64,000 nt of DNA, taken from Chitinophaga polysaccharea. Its GTDB lineage: Bacteria; Bacteroidota; Bacteroidia; Chitinophagales; Chitinophagaceae. The notes beneath the pieces were generated by a model, which saw only the letters and a list, made by a program, of their open reading frames with translations, was not told the DNA's origin and searched no databases. A program made the translations under genes and the position numbers. The stretch spans positions 2,666,001 to 2,730,000 of the forward strand of contig NZ_CABFVU010000001.1 of assembly GCF_902150045.1 (NCBI RefSeq). Reading direction: 5' to 3'. Shown here one piece after another: positions 27,925 to 37,068 of this stretch (its first letter is position 1; each line of letters opens with the position of its first letter).

Positions 27925-28322
27925 GGGCGCCTTCGGCGCTTTTACGCGGATGTTGTCTGGCTCAGGATTAGGATGATTTCAATGATTTATTTTTTTGAGT
28001 TTTGGGAGATGAAAGCGGATGTTGTCAGGCTCAGGATTAGGATGATTTCAATGATTTTGTATTTTGAATTTTTTGTGAGGAGATGTAGGCGGGATATGGA
28101 TCTTATTGCAAAGGATCTTTTAATGACTGGGAGATAGAAGCGGGTATTGATCCCGCTTTTCGCCAATATTGGATTAAAAATACTTCGGGGAGATAAAAGC
28201 GCATACCGCTTCTATCTCCCCGAATTTAAAAATTGCTATAATCCAATATCTGTTTCTATAACCCAAAACTCAAAAATAAAATCATCTTAATCATCCTAAT
28301 CCTGAGTCAGACAACATCCGCG
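27925..28322. repeat. Palindromic intergenic element, copy A (composite)
   Basis: A long inverted repeat between exbD and asnS. The left arm GCGGATGTTGTCTGGCTCAG (from 27946) continues for about 45 bases and is repeated directly from 28015; the matching right arm runs from about 28276 to 28322. The centre holds the hairpin 28184-28201/28207-28223 with GGGGAGATAAAAGCG and its complement, plus a smaller GAAGCGGG/CCCGCTTT hairpin at 28133-28158. The small GC hairpin GGCGCCTTCGGCGC stands at 27926-27939. The same design occurs in copies B and C, so this is a dispersed family. No open frame fills it. Confidence 0.85.
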
Positions 28323-28333
28323 GTGTGCATGAA

Positions 28334-29773
28334 TTAAAATTCCGCACTCTTTGGTGTCCGCGGGAAGGCGATTACATCGCGGATGTTGGTCATACCAGTT
28401 ACGAACAGCATCAGGCGTTCGAAGCCCAGGCCAAAGCCGGCATGCGGCGCTGTGCCGAAACGGCGGGTATCCAGGTACCAGCTCAGTTCATCTACGGGTA
28501 CATGCATTTCTTCCATGCGTTTTACCAGTTTATCGTAGTTCTCTTCACGCTGTGAACCGCCTACCATTTCACCGATGCCGGGAAACAGGATATCCATTGC
28601 CCGTACGGTTTTATTGTCGTCGTTGAGCTTCATGTAAAACGACTTGATCTCTTTAGGATAATCGGTTAAGATCACCGGTTTCTTAAAGTGTTTTTCCACC
28701 AGGTAACGTTCATGCTCGCTTTGCAGGTCGGAGCCCCAGCCTTCGATCAGGTACTGGAACTTCTTGTTCTTATTATGTTTGCTGTTTTGCAGGATGTCGA
28801 TGGCTTCCGTATAGGTGATGCGTACAAACTCGTTGTGCAGCACAAATTCCAGTTTTTCGATCAGTCCCATTTCACTGCGTTCCTGCTGTGGCTTTTGTTT
28901 TTCCTCTTCCGCAAGGCGGTTGGCCAGGAAGTCGAGGTCGTTCCGGTTGTTATCAAGTACATAACCGATCACAGACTTGATAAATGCTTCGGCCAGGTCC
29001 ATGTTGTCTTCCAGTTCATAGAAGGCCATTTCTGGCTCAATCATCCAGAACTCTGCCAGGTGGCGGGCGGTGTTGGAGTTTTCAGCACGGAAGGTAGGGC
29101 CAAAAGTGTAGATATCACCAAAGGCCATGGCGCCCAGTTCTCCTTCCAGTTGTCCGGAAACGGTAAGGTTGGTGGATTTACCAAAGAAATCCTCGCTGTA
29201 ATCAATATCGCCGTTTTCAGTGAGTGGCGGCTTTTTCATGTCCAGCGTGGTTACACGGAACATTTCGCCTGCTCCTTCTGCGTCGGAGGCGGTGATAATA
29301 GGCGTATGCAGGTATACGAACCCGCGTTCGTTAAAGAAGCGGTGTACCGCAAAGGCCAATGCATGACGCACACGGAAGATAGCCCCGAAAGTATTGGTAC
29401 GGAAACGCAGGTGTGCTATTTCACGCAGGTACTCCAGGCTGGGCTTGTTTTTCAGCTGTAATGGGTATTTCTCCGGATCGCAGTCGCCCAGTATCTCCAG
29501 GGTAGCCGCCTTCAGTTCTACTTTCTGTCCTTTACCCAGGGAGGGAATAATTTCACCGGTGGCGCTGATAGCCGCGCCGGTAGTGATGCGCTTTACCAGC
29601 GCAGCATCCATATTTTCGGTATCGATTACTACTTGCAAATTATTATTGGTGGAGCCATCGTTCAAAGCTATAAACTGATTGTTGCGGAATGACCGCACCC
29701 AACCCTTAACTGTAACTTCGTAATGCGTCTTGTCGTCCGACAAGATTTGCTTGACTTTCACCCTTTGGCTCAT
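28334..29773 (-). CDS. asnS: Asparaginyl-tRNA synthetase
   Basis: A 479-aa class IIb synthetase that charges tRNA-Asn. The start is placed at the ATG at 29773 ([14 protein letters not shown]); the upstream 47 codons lack similarity to the family. The N-terminal OB-fold ([20 protein letters not shown]) precedes the catalytic core with motif 2 ([21 protein letters not shown]) and motif 3 ([16 protein letters not shown]). The length is a little above the usual 466. A TATTTTTG box on the minus strand ends 22 bases upstream. The palindromic element A lies just past its stop. Confidence 0.95.
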   Translation of the reverse strand: MSQRVKVKQILSDDKTHYEVTVKGWVRSFRNNQFIALNDGSTNNNLQVVIDTENMDAALVKRITTGAAISATGEIIPSLGKGQKVELKAATLEILGDCDPEKYPLQLKNKPSLEYLREIAHLRFRTNTFGAIFRVRHALAFAVHRFFNERGFVYLHTPIITASDAEGAGEMFRVTTLDMKKPPLTENGDIDYSEDFFGKSTNLTVSGQLEGELGAMAFGDIYTFGPTFRAENSNTARHLAEFWMIEPEMAFYELEDNMDLAEAFIKSVIGYVLDNNRNDLDFLANRLAEEEKQKPQQERSEMGLIEKLEFVLHNEFVRITYTEAIDILQNSKHNKNKKFQYLIEGWGSDLQSEHERYLVEKHFKKPVILTDYPKEIKSFYMKLNDDNKTVRAMDILFPGIGEMVGGSQREENYDKLVKRMEEMHVPVDELSWYLDTRRFGTAPHAGFGLGFERLMLFVTGMTNIRDVIAFPRTPKSAEF

Positions 29774-30216
29774 AATATATATATTTTTAGGATTGCAAAA
29801 ATAAGTGGAAAACTTCATAGTAGGTAGTCTGGATGCCGGCCTTTTTCGGGGGCATGATAGCCAAGAAAATGTTAAAAATAGGCGGCTAAACAAGCGCCAC
29901 CCCAGTATGAGCAAGGGTTTGAAGCTGCGGTCAATAGCCGGGTACAGCAGGATGAAAAGCCTTTTTTAAAGCAGCTTTGGGGCATTTTGCACTTAAATAT
30001 TTTTGGATAATAGTAAAACTTGTTTTAATCTTGCGGTATATTCTGCCTGATTAAGTTCATTTTCCATCTTCATCAGCAGTTCCTAAACTCAATCATTCCC
30101 TATCAAATTTAATAAGCTAATTAAATTTATTGACTCAAAAACAATTATTTGTAATTGGTGTATGTTGGTATGCAGTGGTACCCGCCTCACAACACTTCTA
30201 AAATTTGACAACACAG
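29774..30216. other. Divergent asnS/rho regulatory region
   Basis: A 443-base gap. It holds a minus-strand -7 box for asnS (CAAAAATA on the plus strand, 29796-29803) and a plus-strand promoter at 29976-30005, implying a leader of about 205 bases before rho. Rho genes are often autoregulated through long leaders. I see no small open frame that would explain the leader. Confidence 0.5.
29976..30005 (+). promoter_or_regulatory. Probable rho promoter
   Basis: TTTG at 29976-29979 and TATTTTTG at 29998-30005 are separated by 18 bases, close to the Bacteroidota consensus. The start of transcription would be near 30011. Confidence 0.55.
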
Positions 30217-31935
30217 ATGATGTACGACATCTTACAACTGAACGACATGCTCGTTCCTGAGCTGCTTGATATTGCAGAGAAACTGGACGTTCCCAACGCA
30301 AAAAAACTGAACAAACAGGACCTCATCTACAAAATTCTTGATAAACAAGCTGTATTAGCCTCAGAAGATAATCAAGCCAACGGAGACGAAAAGAAAGCAC
30401 GTAAACGCAAACCTGTAAAGAAAGACGAAGCTAACCACGCTGCTGAAGAACCTGCTCACGCTGAAGAAAAACCTGCTGCAAAGAAACCCGCAGCAAAGAA
30501 AGCCACCGGCACTAAATCAAAAGATCACGAGGAAGAGGCCAAACCAGCCACTTCAGCAAAACCTAAAATAAAAGATTTTGAGATAGACCTGGATAGTATT
30601 CCTTCCCTTACTTTCGATGATGATGATGATATCATTATCCCTTCTTTTACAGAAGACGAAGATGAGCCGGAAGAGGAAGAAGTGGTAGTTATACCTCCTG
30701 CAGAAGACGAGCTGGAAGAAGAAGAGGATGATTTCGTAGTGCCCGGTGAGATCCCGGTTGCGCCTGCAGCACAGAAGAACCGCTTCCCTAACAAGAAAGA
30801 ACCCGTTTTCAATATAGAATTTGATGGCGTTATCGTAAGTGAAGGCGTACTGGAAATGATGCCGGATGGCTATGGTTTCCTTCGCTCTTCAGATTATAAC
30901 TACCTCAGCTCCCCGGATGATATTTATGTATCCCCGTCGCAGATCAAACTTTTTGGTCTTAAAACCGGCGATACCGTGAAAGGCTCTGTACGCCCGCCTA
31001 AAGAAGGAGAGAAGTACTTTGCCCTGCTGAAAGTGGAAACAATTAACAACAAATCGCCGGAAGAAGTACGCGACCGTGTACCTTTCGATTACCTGACACC
31101 GTTGTTCCCTTTCGAAAAACTGAAATTAACCACCACTTCCAATAACTACTCCACGCGTATCATGGATATGTTTACGCCTATAGGTAAAGGACAACGCGGA
31201 CTGATTGTAGCGCAGCCTAAAGTAGGTAAAACCATGTTGCTGAAGGAAGTAGCCAATGCTATCGCTACCAACCATCCTGAAATTTACCTGATGGTGGTAC
31301 TGATCGATGAACGTCCGGAAGAGGTAACTGATATGGAACGTAGCGTAAAGGCGGAAGTAATCGCCTCTACCTTCGATGAACCGGCTGAAAAGCATGTGAA
31401 AGTATCCGCCATCGCGCTGCAAAAAGCGAAACGCCTGGTAGAATGCGGTCATGATGTAGTGATCCTCCTGGATTCCATCACCCGTTTAGCCAGGGCGCAT
31501 AATACCGTGGCTCCTGCTTCCGGTAAGGTATTGAGCGGTGGTGTGGAAGCCAACGCCATGCAGAAACCCAAACAGTTCTTTGGTGCGGCACGTAAAATAG
31601 AACATGGTGGCTCACTGACCATCCTGGCTACCGCATTGATCGATACCGGTTCTAAAATGGACGAGGTGATCTTTGAAGAATTTAAAGGTACCGGTAACAT
31701 GGAACTGTTGCTGGATCGTAAACTGGCAAACAAACGTATCTTCCCGGCCATCGATGTTTCTGCATCCTCTACCCGTCGTGATGACCTGTTGCTGGATAAA
31801 GATTCCCTGAAACGTATCCACATCCTTCGTAACCACCTGGGTGATATGAATACGGATGAGTCTATGCACTTCATGCTGCAACATATGCGCGGTACTAAAA
31901 ACAATGAAGAATTCCTGATCTCCATGAATAGCTAG
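30217..31935 (+). CDS. rho: Transcription termination factor Rho with a long charged insertion
   Basis: A 572-aa hexameric RNA helicase from the ATG at 30217; an upstream TTG at 30205 is less likely. The N-terminal SAP-like part (about 1-45) is followed by an insertion of roughly 140 residues that is first Lys/Ala/Glu-rich and then strongly acidic (runs of Asp and Glu around residues 130-175). After this come the RNA-binding cold-shock domain ([20 protein letters not shown]) and the ATPase with P-loop [25 protein letters not shown] and [11 protein letters not shown]. Its role is factor-dependent termination. The insertion is expected to be disordered. A 22-bp terminator follows. Confidence 0.96.
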   Translation: MMYDILQLNDMLVPELLDIAEKLDVPNAKKLNKQDLIYKILDKQAVLASEDNQANGDEKKARKRKPVKKDEANHAAEEPAHAEEKPAAKKPAAKKATGTKSKDHEEEAKPATSAKPKIKDFEIDLDSIPSLTFDDDDDIIIPSFTEDEDEPEEEEVVVIPPAEDELEEEEDDFVVPGEIPVAPAAQKNRFPNKKEPVFNIEFDGVIVSEGVLEMMPDGYGFLRSSDYNYLSSPDDIYVSPSQIKLFGLKTGDTVKGSVRPPKEGEKYFALLKVETINNKSPEEVRDRVPFDYLTPLFPFEKLKLTTTSNNYSTRIMDMFTPIGKGQRGLIVAQPKVGKTMLLKEVANAIATNHPEIYLMVVLIDERPEEVTDMERSVKAEVIASTFDEPAEKHVKVSAIALQKAKRLVECGHDVVILLDSITRLARAHNTVAPASGKVLSGGVEANAMQKPKQFFGAARKIEHGGSLTILATALIDTGSKMDEVIFEEFKGTGNMELLLDRKLANKRIFPAIDVSASSTRRDDLLLDKDSLKRIHILRNHLGDMNTDESMHFMLQHMRGTKNNEEFLISMNS

Positions 31936-31949
31936 GAACAGGTAATACT

Positions 31950-31997
31950 ATAAAATAAAAACCCCGTTACGGATTCGTAACGGGGTTTTTATTTTAT
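31950..31997. terminator. Bidirectional terminator between rho and a small lipoprotein gene
   Basis: A perfect 22-bp stem (31950-31971 with 31976-31997) and a GATT loop. The stem core CCCCGTTACG is flanked by A-rich and T-rich arms, so it can serve both converging genes. Confidence 0.93.
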
Positions 31998-32003
31998 AAG
32001 ATG

Positions 32004-32177
32004 TTATTGTTTCTTCTGTTGCCCGGGTGCAAACGGCTTAGCCGATTTGGTGCCGTAAATCTTTTTCTGTTGCCCCGGCGGTAACCCATGTGGATTGCCA
32101 CTTCGGTGCGTGGTTACACAGCCACTGAAAATTATGGCGGCTGCAAAAAGCGACAGTACTGGTTTCAGATTTCGCAT
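32004..32177 (-). CDS. Small lipoprotein, 57 aa
   Basis: The minus-strand frame from the ATG at 32177 to TAA at 32004-32006 encodes 57 residues: a signal peptide MRNLKPVLSLFAAAIIFSGC with a lipobox ending in Cys20, then a short hydrophilic tail with the two related motifs GLPPGQQKKIYGTKSAK and FAPGQQKK. Very similar little lipoproteins occur in Bacteroidota and are sometimes labelled quinol oxidase subunit 4, for which nothing in the sequence speaks. It converges on rho, and the shared terminator lies 7 bases beyond its stop. It is probably anchored in the inner or outer membrane. The function is unknown. Confidence 0.75.
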   Translation of the reverse strand: MRNLKPVLSLFAAAIIFSGCVTTHRSGNPHGLPPGQQKKIYGTKSAKPFAPGQQKKQ

Positions 32178-32218
32178 GACAGGTTAATTTTTGTGAAGTT
32201 ATCACTATAAATGCAAAA

Positions 32219-32247
32219 ATCCCGCCACAGTACTACTGTAGCGGGAT
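32219..32247 (-). terminator. Terminator of the outer-membrane protein gene
   Basis: A 13-bp stem with one mismatch (32219-32231 with 32235-32247) and a 3-base loop. Read on the minus strand it is followed by GGGATTTTTGC, with a run of five T. Confidence 0.75.
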
Positions 32248-32299
32248 ATCCAATCTATCTAACCTTATAACTGTCTTACATAAAACATCCTGTGATATC

Positions 32300-32905
32300 T
32301 TAGAATATCCAGTTTACTCCCAGGGAGAATTCTTTCGGGAAGTTAAAATCGAAGCTGCTTACGTTGTTTTTAACACCGGTTGCTTCAGTTTTATGTTGGT
32401 CATAAGCATAGCTCAAACCACCGAAAGCGCCTTCCAGCATGAAATGTTTAGTTACGAAGTAAGTGATACCAGGAAGTACGTTTACAGAAAAACCGTTGTA
32501 AGTATCGGTTTTAACATCTGCAACTTTTTTCTGTCCGAAATGGTAACCTGCATTTGCTTCAGCGAAGAATGCAAATTTGCTTTCGCCAATCATGTGGTAG
32601 TTACGAACAAAGATACCAGGAGTGATATCGTAAGTTTTGGTTTTAACATCAGCCGTGTTCTTATCAAAGCCGAAGGAGGTTTTTGCAAATACACCCACTA
32701 CCCAGTTAGGGTTCAGTGCCATACCTACTTTAGGGCTAACGCCAAAACGGGTTTTGGTGTCTTTGTCGTCTGCGTCTTTTACTTTGTTTGAGGTAGTAGA
32801 AACATTCAGATTACCGCCTAAGATTACATCGCCTTTCGAAAACTGAGCCTTTGCTACTTGTGTGCCAAACAGTGCTACTGCGGCCATTACAATCAACTTT
32901 TTCAT
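32300..32905 (-). CDS. Outer-membrane beta-barrel (porin-like) protein
   Basis: A 201-aa protein with signal peptide MKKLIVMAAVALFGTQVAKA followed by amphipathic strands (GDVILGGNLNVSTTS, FGVSPKVGMALNPNWVVGVFA, KFAFFAEANAGYHFGQKK) and a C-terminal aromatic residue (SLGVNWIF), as expected of an eight-stranded barrel of the OmpA-N/outer-membrane beta-barrel type. It lacks an OmpA peptidoglycan-binding domain. It lies 63 bases downstream of a TetR regulator on the same strand and may be regulated by it. Confidence 0.85.
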   Translation of the reverse strand: MKKLIVMAAVALFGTQVAKAQFSKGDVILGGNLNVSTTSNKVKDADDKDTKTRFGVSPKVGMALNPNWVVGVFAKTSFGFDKNTADVKTKTYDITPGIFVRNYHMIGESKFAFFAEANAGYHFGQKKVADVKTDTYNGFSVNVLPGITYFVTKHFMLEGAFGGLSYAYDQHKTEATGVKNNVSSFDFNFPKEFSLGVNWIF

Positions 32906-32968
32906 CTGTCGTTAAATTTAAATATTCATTAAAACTATTCCTGTGTTATTGGTTCTTCTACATACGTT

Positions 32969-33604
32969 CTAGCAATCCTTGCTGATGTTTGGTCGATATC
33001 GTAAACCATTGAAAAAAATGGTTAATACTTGCTTTTCACGATCCATGAAGCATTTCAGCGCTTCGCGATCATATGGATCAAAACCTGCTGCCTGCCACTT
33101 GCACCATATTACCCATAAGCCGAATAATACATTTACAAGCAGCTGTGCTGTGAGCTCTGTATCCGTGTCTTTATTGAGCTCCCCGCTGCTTACCCCTTTT
33201 GAAATGGTAGCGGAAAGGAAGGAAATTTCTACCTGCTGCAATAACTCAATCGTTTGCCGCATCCGGCTGGATGGAACATCCTTTATCCATTCGTTTACAC
33301 CAAACAGAAAATGATACTCCAGCAACATCTTTTCCTTCAGCGCCAGGTAGCGGTTTACTATATCCGAGGTACATGGCGCCTCTTCCACATATGCCGACAT
33401 GTCTATAAAACAATCGGCTATCATACGCTCTACCACCGCCACATAGATGGATTCTTTATCGGAAAAATAATAATACAAAGAGCCTTTTGAAATTTCCAGG
33501 TCCCTGGCTATTTCCTCCATGGTAGTTTTAGTTAACCCAAACCGCTTGAAGCGTTTTAACGCCGCCTCCAGAATCATCGTTCGTTTCAGGTCCTGTTCTG
33601 CCAT
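32969..33604 (-). CDS. TetR/AcrR-family transcriptional regulator
   Basis: A 211-aa regulator with an N-terminal helix-turn-helix (about 10-55: ILEAALKRFKRFGLTKTTMEEIARDL, then EISKGSLYYYFSDKESIY) and an all-helical ligand-binding domain. The ligand is unknown. A spaced inverted repeat TTTGAC/GTCAAA lies 27-53 bases upstream of the ATG and could be an autoregulatory operator. The gene precedes the outer-membrane protein gene on the same strand. Confidence 0.92.
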   Translation of the reverse strand: MAEQDLKRTMILEAALKRFKRFGLTKTTMEEIARDLEISKGSLYYYFSDKESIYVAVVERMIADCFIDMSAYVEEAPCTSDIVNRYLALKEKMLLEYHFLFGVNEWIKDVPSSRMRQTIELLQQVEISFLSATISKGVSSGELNKDTDTELTAQLLVNVLFGLWVIWCKWQAAGFDPYDREALKCFMDREKQVLTIFFNGLRYRPNISKDC

Positions 33605-33630
33605 GGTGTTGTTACAAGCAAAACTGACTG

Positions 33631-33657
33631 TTTGACTATTTCGTTTTGCGGGTCAAA
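33631..33657. promoter_or_regulatory. Candidate operator upstream of the TetR gene
   Basis: TTTGAC (33631-33636) and GTCAAA (33652-33657) form an inverted repeat with a 15-base spacer, 27 bases before the start codon. The position suits TetR autoregulation; the spacing is larger than usual. Confidence 0.35.
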
Positions 33658-33859
33658 TGTACAACCAAAAGTAAAAACACCAAATTTTTTTGTTAAGAAA
33701 TTGTTACGTACTCTTCGCGCAACCTGTTAAAACGGAAGTAAAGACACGGAAATGGGTACACGTTCACAAAAACGTTGGCAAATTGTTAACTGAATCGAAA
33801 ACATCTCCCTGGAAAAATCGAAAATATAAAATTACCGCTCATGGATACACGAAAATGTG

Positions 33860-34615
33860 CTAATGGGGATGCGTCATTTTGTGTAATAAATCGCGTTGCC
33901 GCTTTTCGCTGATATCCAGTGTAGTACCGCTTTTCAGCAATACTTTGCCGGAAGGCCCGTCTAACCGGCTGATGTTGGACAACTGTATCATCTGGTTATT
34001 ATTGATCTGGTAAAATTGAAGAGAGGCAAACAGATCAGCATAGTAACGGAACGATTGTGCTGCCGTGATCAGCTCACCAGAGTTTAACATAAACAGGCAG
34101 TTATCGCCCTTTATCTCCAGGTATTCAATAGCCGGGATCTTAATTGTATGCTGATCTCCGTTAATAGCGGGGATCAGCAGCTGCCAGGCCACAGGCTTAC
34201 TGTTATTGAAATTTTCCAGCAACACCCGGTAACGGTCTTTACTGCCACCGGTGTTAATCCGTTCTGTTATCAGCGCCACTGCCTGCAGCAGGCTTTCTTT
34301 ATCAATAGGTTTTAGTATCAGCTCTACATCACTGAAACGGATCACATGAAGGAACTTTTTTTCAAATGCGGTAACGAATACCGCTTCAAAAGGAATATCC
34401 GGCAAGGTGCCGGCCAGTACATCAAAACCGGTACCATCGGGCATTTCAAGGTCAAGAAATACCAATTCGGGGCGATGTGCCTTTATTTTTTCTATGCCAT
34501 CCGCACAATCGGAGGCCATATCGGCAATGGTAATTTCAGGACAGTATTTACCAAGCATCAGGGCAATGATATCCCGGCTGTTTCTTTCATCATCTATTAT
34601 AATAGCCTTTATCAT
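33860..34615 (-). CDS. LytTR-family response regulator
   Basis: A 251-aa regulator. The ATG at 34615 gives MIKAIIIDDERNSRDIIA, a standard receiver start; the frame extends 8 codons further without support. The receiver (about 1-120) has the phospho-acceptor Asp in ELVFLDLEMPDGTG and Lys in LILKPIDK. The C-terminal LytTR domain (about 145-250) has IEYLEIKGDNCLFML and FYQINNNQMIQLSNI. It follows its likely partner kinase by 33 bases and should bind imperfect direct repeats at target promoters. Confidence 0.92.
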   Translation of the reverse strand: MIKAIIIDDERNSRDIIALMLGKYCPEITIADMASDCADGIEKIKAHRPELVFLDLEMPDGTGFDVLAGTLPDIPFEAVFVTAFEKKFLHVIRFSDVELILKPIDKESLLQAVALITERINTGGSKDRYRVLLENFNNSKPVAWQLLIPAINGDQHTIKIPAIEYLEIKGDNCLFMLNSGELITAAQSFRYYADLFASLQFYQINNNQMIQLSNISRLDGPSGKVLLKSGTTLDISEKRQRDLLHKMTHPH

Positions 34616-34648
34616 AAAAAGTAACATTAACGGATACACAGTTCTGAC

Positions 34649-36733
34649 TTATAACTGGGGGATCAGTATCTTCACTATTGTGCCGCTGCTGGATTCATCT
34701 TCAGAGGATCTGTCAATAATTTCTATATGGATTTCTGTATTATACATTTTGTTCAGCAACTCAGCCCGGTTCTGGCTTATTTCCATGCCAGACGACTGGT
34801 GATGCTTTGGCAGCATCCGCAGCGACTTTGAACGGGCAATACCAATTCCGTTATCTGCTATCACACACTCCAGCATATCTGAAGCCACCTGGTTAAAATA
34901 AATGGAAAGCTTACCTGTAGGCTGTTGGGGGTTCGTCATGCCATGCTTTACAGCATTTTCAACATAAGGTTGCAACAGCATCGCGGGGATTTCCAGTTCG
35001 GCAGTGGCTATCACGGGGTCTACCACTATTTCATACTCCATCCGGTTTTCAAACCGCATCTTTTCCAGCCCAAGATAAGTATTCAGATAGGTAATTTCAT
35101 CTGCCAGGGATATAAAATTACGCCGGGAGAAGTCCAGCGTTTTACGGATCAGGTAGGAAAAGTCGGAAAGATATTTCTGCGCATACTCGTAATCCCGCTG
35201 CATTACAAACAGTTGGATCGAATTCAGACAGTTGAATATAAAATGAGGATTGATCTGCGCACGGATGGCCTTCAGCTCAATTTCAGTCAGTTTCTTATCA
35301 TACTCTGTTTCCAGTTGCTTTTTCCGCTGCTCTTCCAGCTCCTGCTTTTTGCGCAGGATCTCAGTGGTTTGTTCCTTTACCAGTTCCTCCAGTTGCTCAT
35401 TCAGCTTCCGCTGCAGCTCCTTGTTTTTATTCAGCTGTTTGATCAGCAGCTCCTGTGTGCGTGTTCTTTCCAGGTGCACCAGTTTATTGCGATAGCTTAA
35501 TCCAGCCAGGAAAAACATAGCCTGCAGCAGCACGCCGCCTATCAGCAGGATAGTGGGAGCAGCCAGTTCACCCAGGGCGCTGAGCAGCCCCAGTGGCCGC
35601 ACATGCATCAGGAAGGAGCCCAGGCAGGCAAGGTATAAACATACCGATCCATACAGGAAGAACCGCACCAGCGGATGATGGCGGGAGCGCCGTGCCAGCG
35701 CCACAAATACCGCCAGCAGGGGCACCAGCGTTACAAAATATACATAGCTGTATATAATGGTAGGCATCTGGTACTGGCCTATCCTGATAAAATACAAACA
35801 TAAAATAATCAGTCCGCCCACAATAGCGGCTACCCAGGTAAAGGCCCTTTCCATAAAGGGATACCTTTCTGTAAGATTCAGGAAGGCATTGCCAAATAAA
35901 AGGTACATCAGGTAAAAACAAAACAGCAGGCCGGGAATATCCCAGTAATATTTCAGCATTGGCCAGCGGTGGAAAAAAGACAACTGGTAGGGCTTGTCTT
36001 CCAGCCGCAGGGCAAAGAAGAGGATCAGTCCCAGGATATAAACTGCAAAGTAGATATACGACTTATCGGGCAGCTGGATATAATTGATAACGGAAATACT
36101 GAAGAATACCAGGAGCATGCCCAGCAGTACCTGGATCACTACCGCTTCTTTGCGAAAGCCGTTCAGCTGGTAATCCCGGAAAGCGCTGTAGGCTTCGGTG
36201 CTGAAAAGCGCCGGCATCAGGGGGCCTTCGTTGTATGATTTGTTAACAACGTGCAGGTAAAAGGTGCGTATTCCGCCGGCCGGCACCTGTACTGCAAAGG
36301 CGTAGTGGGCCCATCTTTCCACGCCTCCGTCGTCCAGCATTAAACCTGTTTGCATCAGCTGCCTGGGCTTGTCGCCCGGCGATTGGGAGTACCAGTACAT
36401 ATAGTCGTGCCAGCCGGAAAAAAGGTGGCACGACAGCGACTTATTGCTTTGGTTTTTTATGGTAAGCCGTAACCAGCAATTATTTACCCGCCCGTTATTT
36501 TTGGGATTATTATGAAAGATGTTTTCCTGCCGGGTAAAAGGCATGGCTGCAGCCTGCTCTGGCGTCAGGTGCTGCTGATCAGCTGTCAGCACGTATATAA
36601 AAGGCCTGAGATCCAGGTTCGCAGGAGCGAAAGCGGTATCGGCTATCAGTGTGTCTACTGGGGTATGATCAACGTTGGCAAAGGATCCTGCAGTGTAACA
36701 ATACAACAGCAGCATTAGAATAATGCGCTTCAC
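34649..36733 (-). CDS. 7TMR-DISM sensor histidine kinase of LytS/YehU type
   Basis: A 694-aa membrane kinase. It has a signal peptide (about 1-19), a periplasmic 7TMR-DISM extracellular domain (about 40-180, NNCWLRLTIKNQSNKSLSCHL), a seven-helix membrane domain (about 200-415), a Gln/Glu/Lys-rich coiled coil (about 420-475) and a His_kinase domain with the phospho-His in QINPHFIFNCLNSIQLF, followed by HATPase with CVIADNGIGIARSK. The extracellular module may bind carbohydrate-like ligands in this class; no ligand can be named here. The LytTR regulator gene follows 33 bases later. Confidence 0.92.
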   Translation of the reverse strand: MKRIILMLLLYCYTAGSFANVDHTPVDTLIADTAFAPANLDLRPFIYVLTADQQHLTPEQAAAMPFTRQENIFHNNPKNNGRVNNCWLRLTIKNQSNKSLSCHLFSGWHDYMYWYSQSPGDKPRQLMQTGLMLDDGGVERWAHYAFAVQVPAGGIRTFYLHVVNKSYNEGPLMPALFSTEAYSAFRDYQLNGFRKEAVVIQVLLGMLLVFFSISVINYIQLPDKSYIYFAVYILGLILFFALRLEDKPYQLSFFHRWPMLKYYWDIPGLLFCFYLMYLLFGNAFLNLTERYPFMERAFTWVAAIVGGLIILCLYFIRIGQYQMPTIIYSYVYFVTLVPLLAVFVALARRSRHHPLVRFFLYGSVCLYLACLGSFLMHVRPLGLLSALGELAAPTILLIGGVLLQAMFFLAGLSYRNKLVHLERTRTQELLIKQLNKNKELQRKLNEQLEELVKEQTTEILRKKQELEEQRKKQLETEYDKKLTEIELKAIRAQINPHFIFNCLNSIQLFVMQRDYEYAQKYLSDFSYLIRKTLDFSRRNFISLADEITYLNTYLGLEKMRFENRMEYEIVVDPVIATAELEIPAMLLQPYVENAVKHGMTNPQQPTGKLSIYFNQVASDMLECVIADNGIGIARSKSLRMLPKHHQSSGMEISQNRAELLNKMYNTEIHIEIIDRSSEDESSSGTIVKILIPQL

Positions 36734-36753
36734 AAAGTGTAATATGAGTTTGG

Positions 36754-36984
36754 TTATAGCAATTTGTCAATAGCTTTTGCCATTGCTTCATCCTTAGCGG
36801 TGATGATATCACCGGCATCGTGTGTGCACAGGAATATTTCCACTTTATTATAAATGTTGCTCCAGTTGGGATGATGGTCCATTTTTTCTGCAATCAGTGC
36901 AACTTTGGTCATAAATGCAAATGCATCCCGAAAGTCTTTGAATTCAAAAGCCCGGTAAAGCTGTTTGTTTCTTTCTTCCCACAT
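36754..36984 (-). CDS. 4a-hydroxytetrahydrobiopterin dehydratase (pterin-4a-carbinolamine dehydratase)
   Basis: A 76-aa enzyme from the ATG at 36984 ([18 protein letters not shown]). A longer frame begins at 37038, but a -7 box TATTTTTG (minus strand, 37036-37043) sits on top of that codon, which argues for the shorter start. The family motif [E][17 protein letters not shown], with the paired active-site His, and the ending [16 protein letters not shown] are intact. It dehydrates the carbinolamine formed by pterin-dependent aromatic amino-acid hydroxylases, recycling the cofactor. No hydroxylase is in the window; tryptophan dioxygenase, encoded nearby, does not use pterin. It lies 20 bases before the kinase gene on the same strand. 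Confidence 0.9.
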   Translation of the reverse strand: MWEERNKQLYRAFEFKDFRDAFAFMTKVALIAEKMDHHPNWSNIYNKVEIFLCTHDAGDIITAKDEAMAKAIDKLL

Positions 36985-37068
36985 AAAAATCAGGAATTTA
37001 AAAGTAAAACATCGGGGTCTGTCATGGAATCTGGTCAAAAATATTATCGCTGATGCGTAGTGCCCGTT

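Noticed and set aside
27946..28058. CRISPR-like direct repeats
   Set aside because: Only two direct copies, longer than CRISPR repeats, with a matching inverted copy; it belongs to the palindromic element.
27847..28137. Plus-strand frame of 96 codons in the exbD-asnS gap
   Set aside because: It is a translation of the directly repeated arms of palindromic element A, giving a repeated peptide without any family resemblance.
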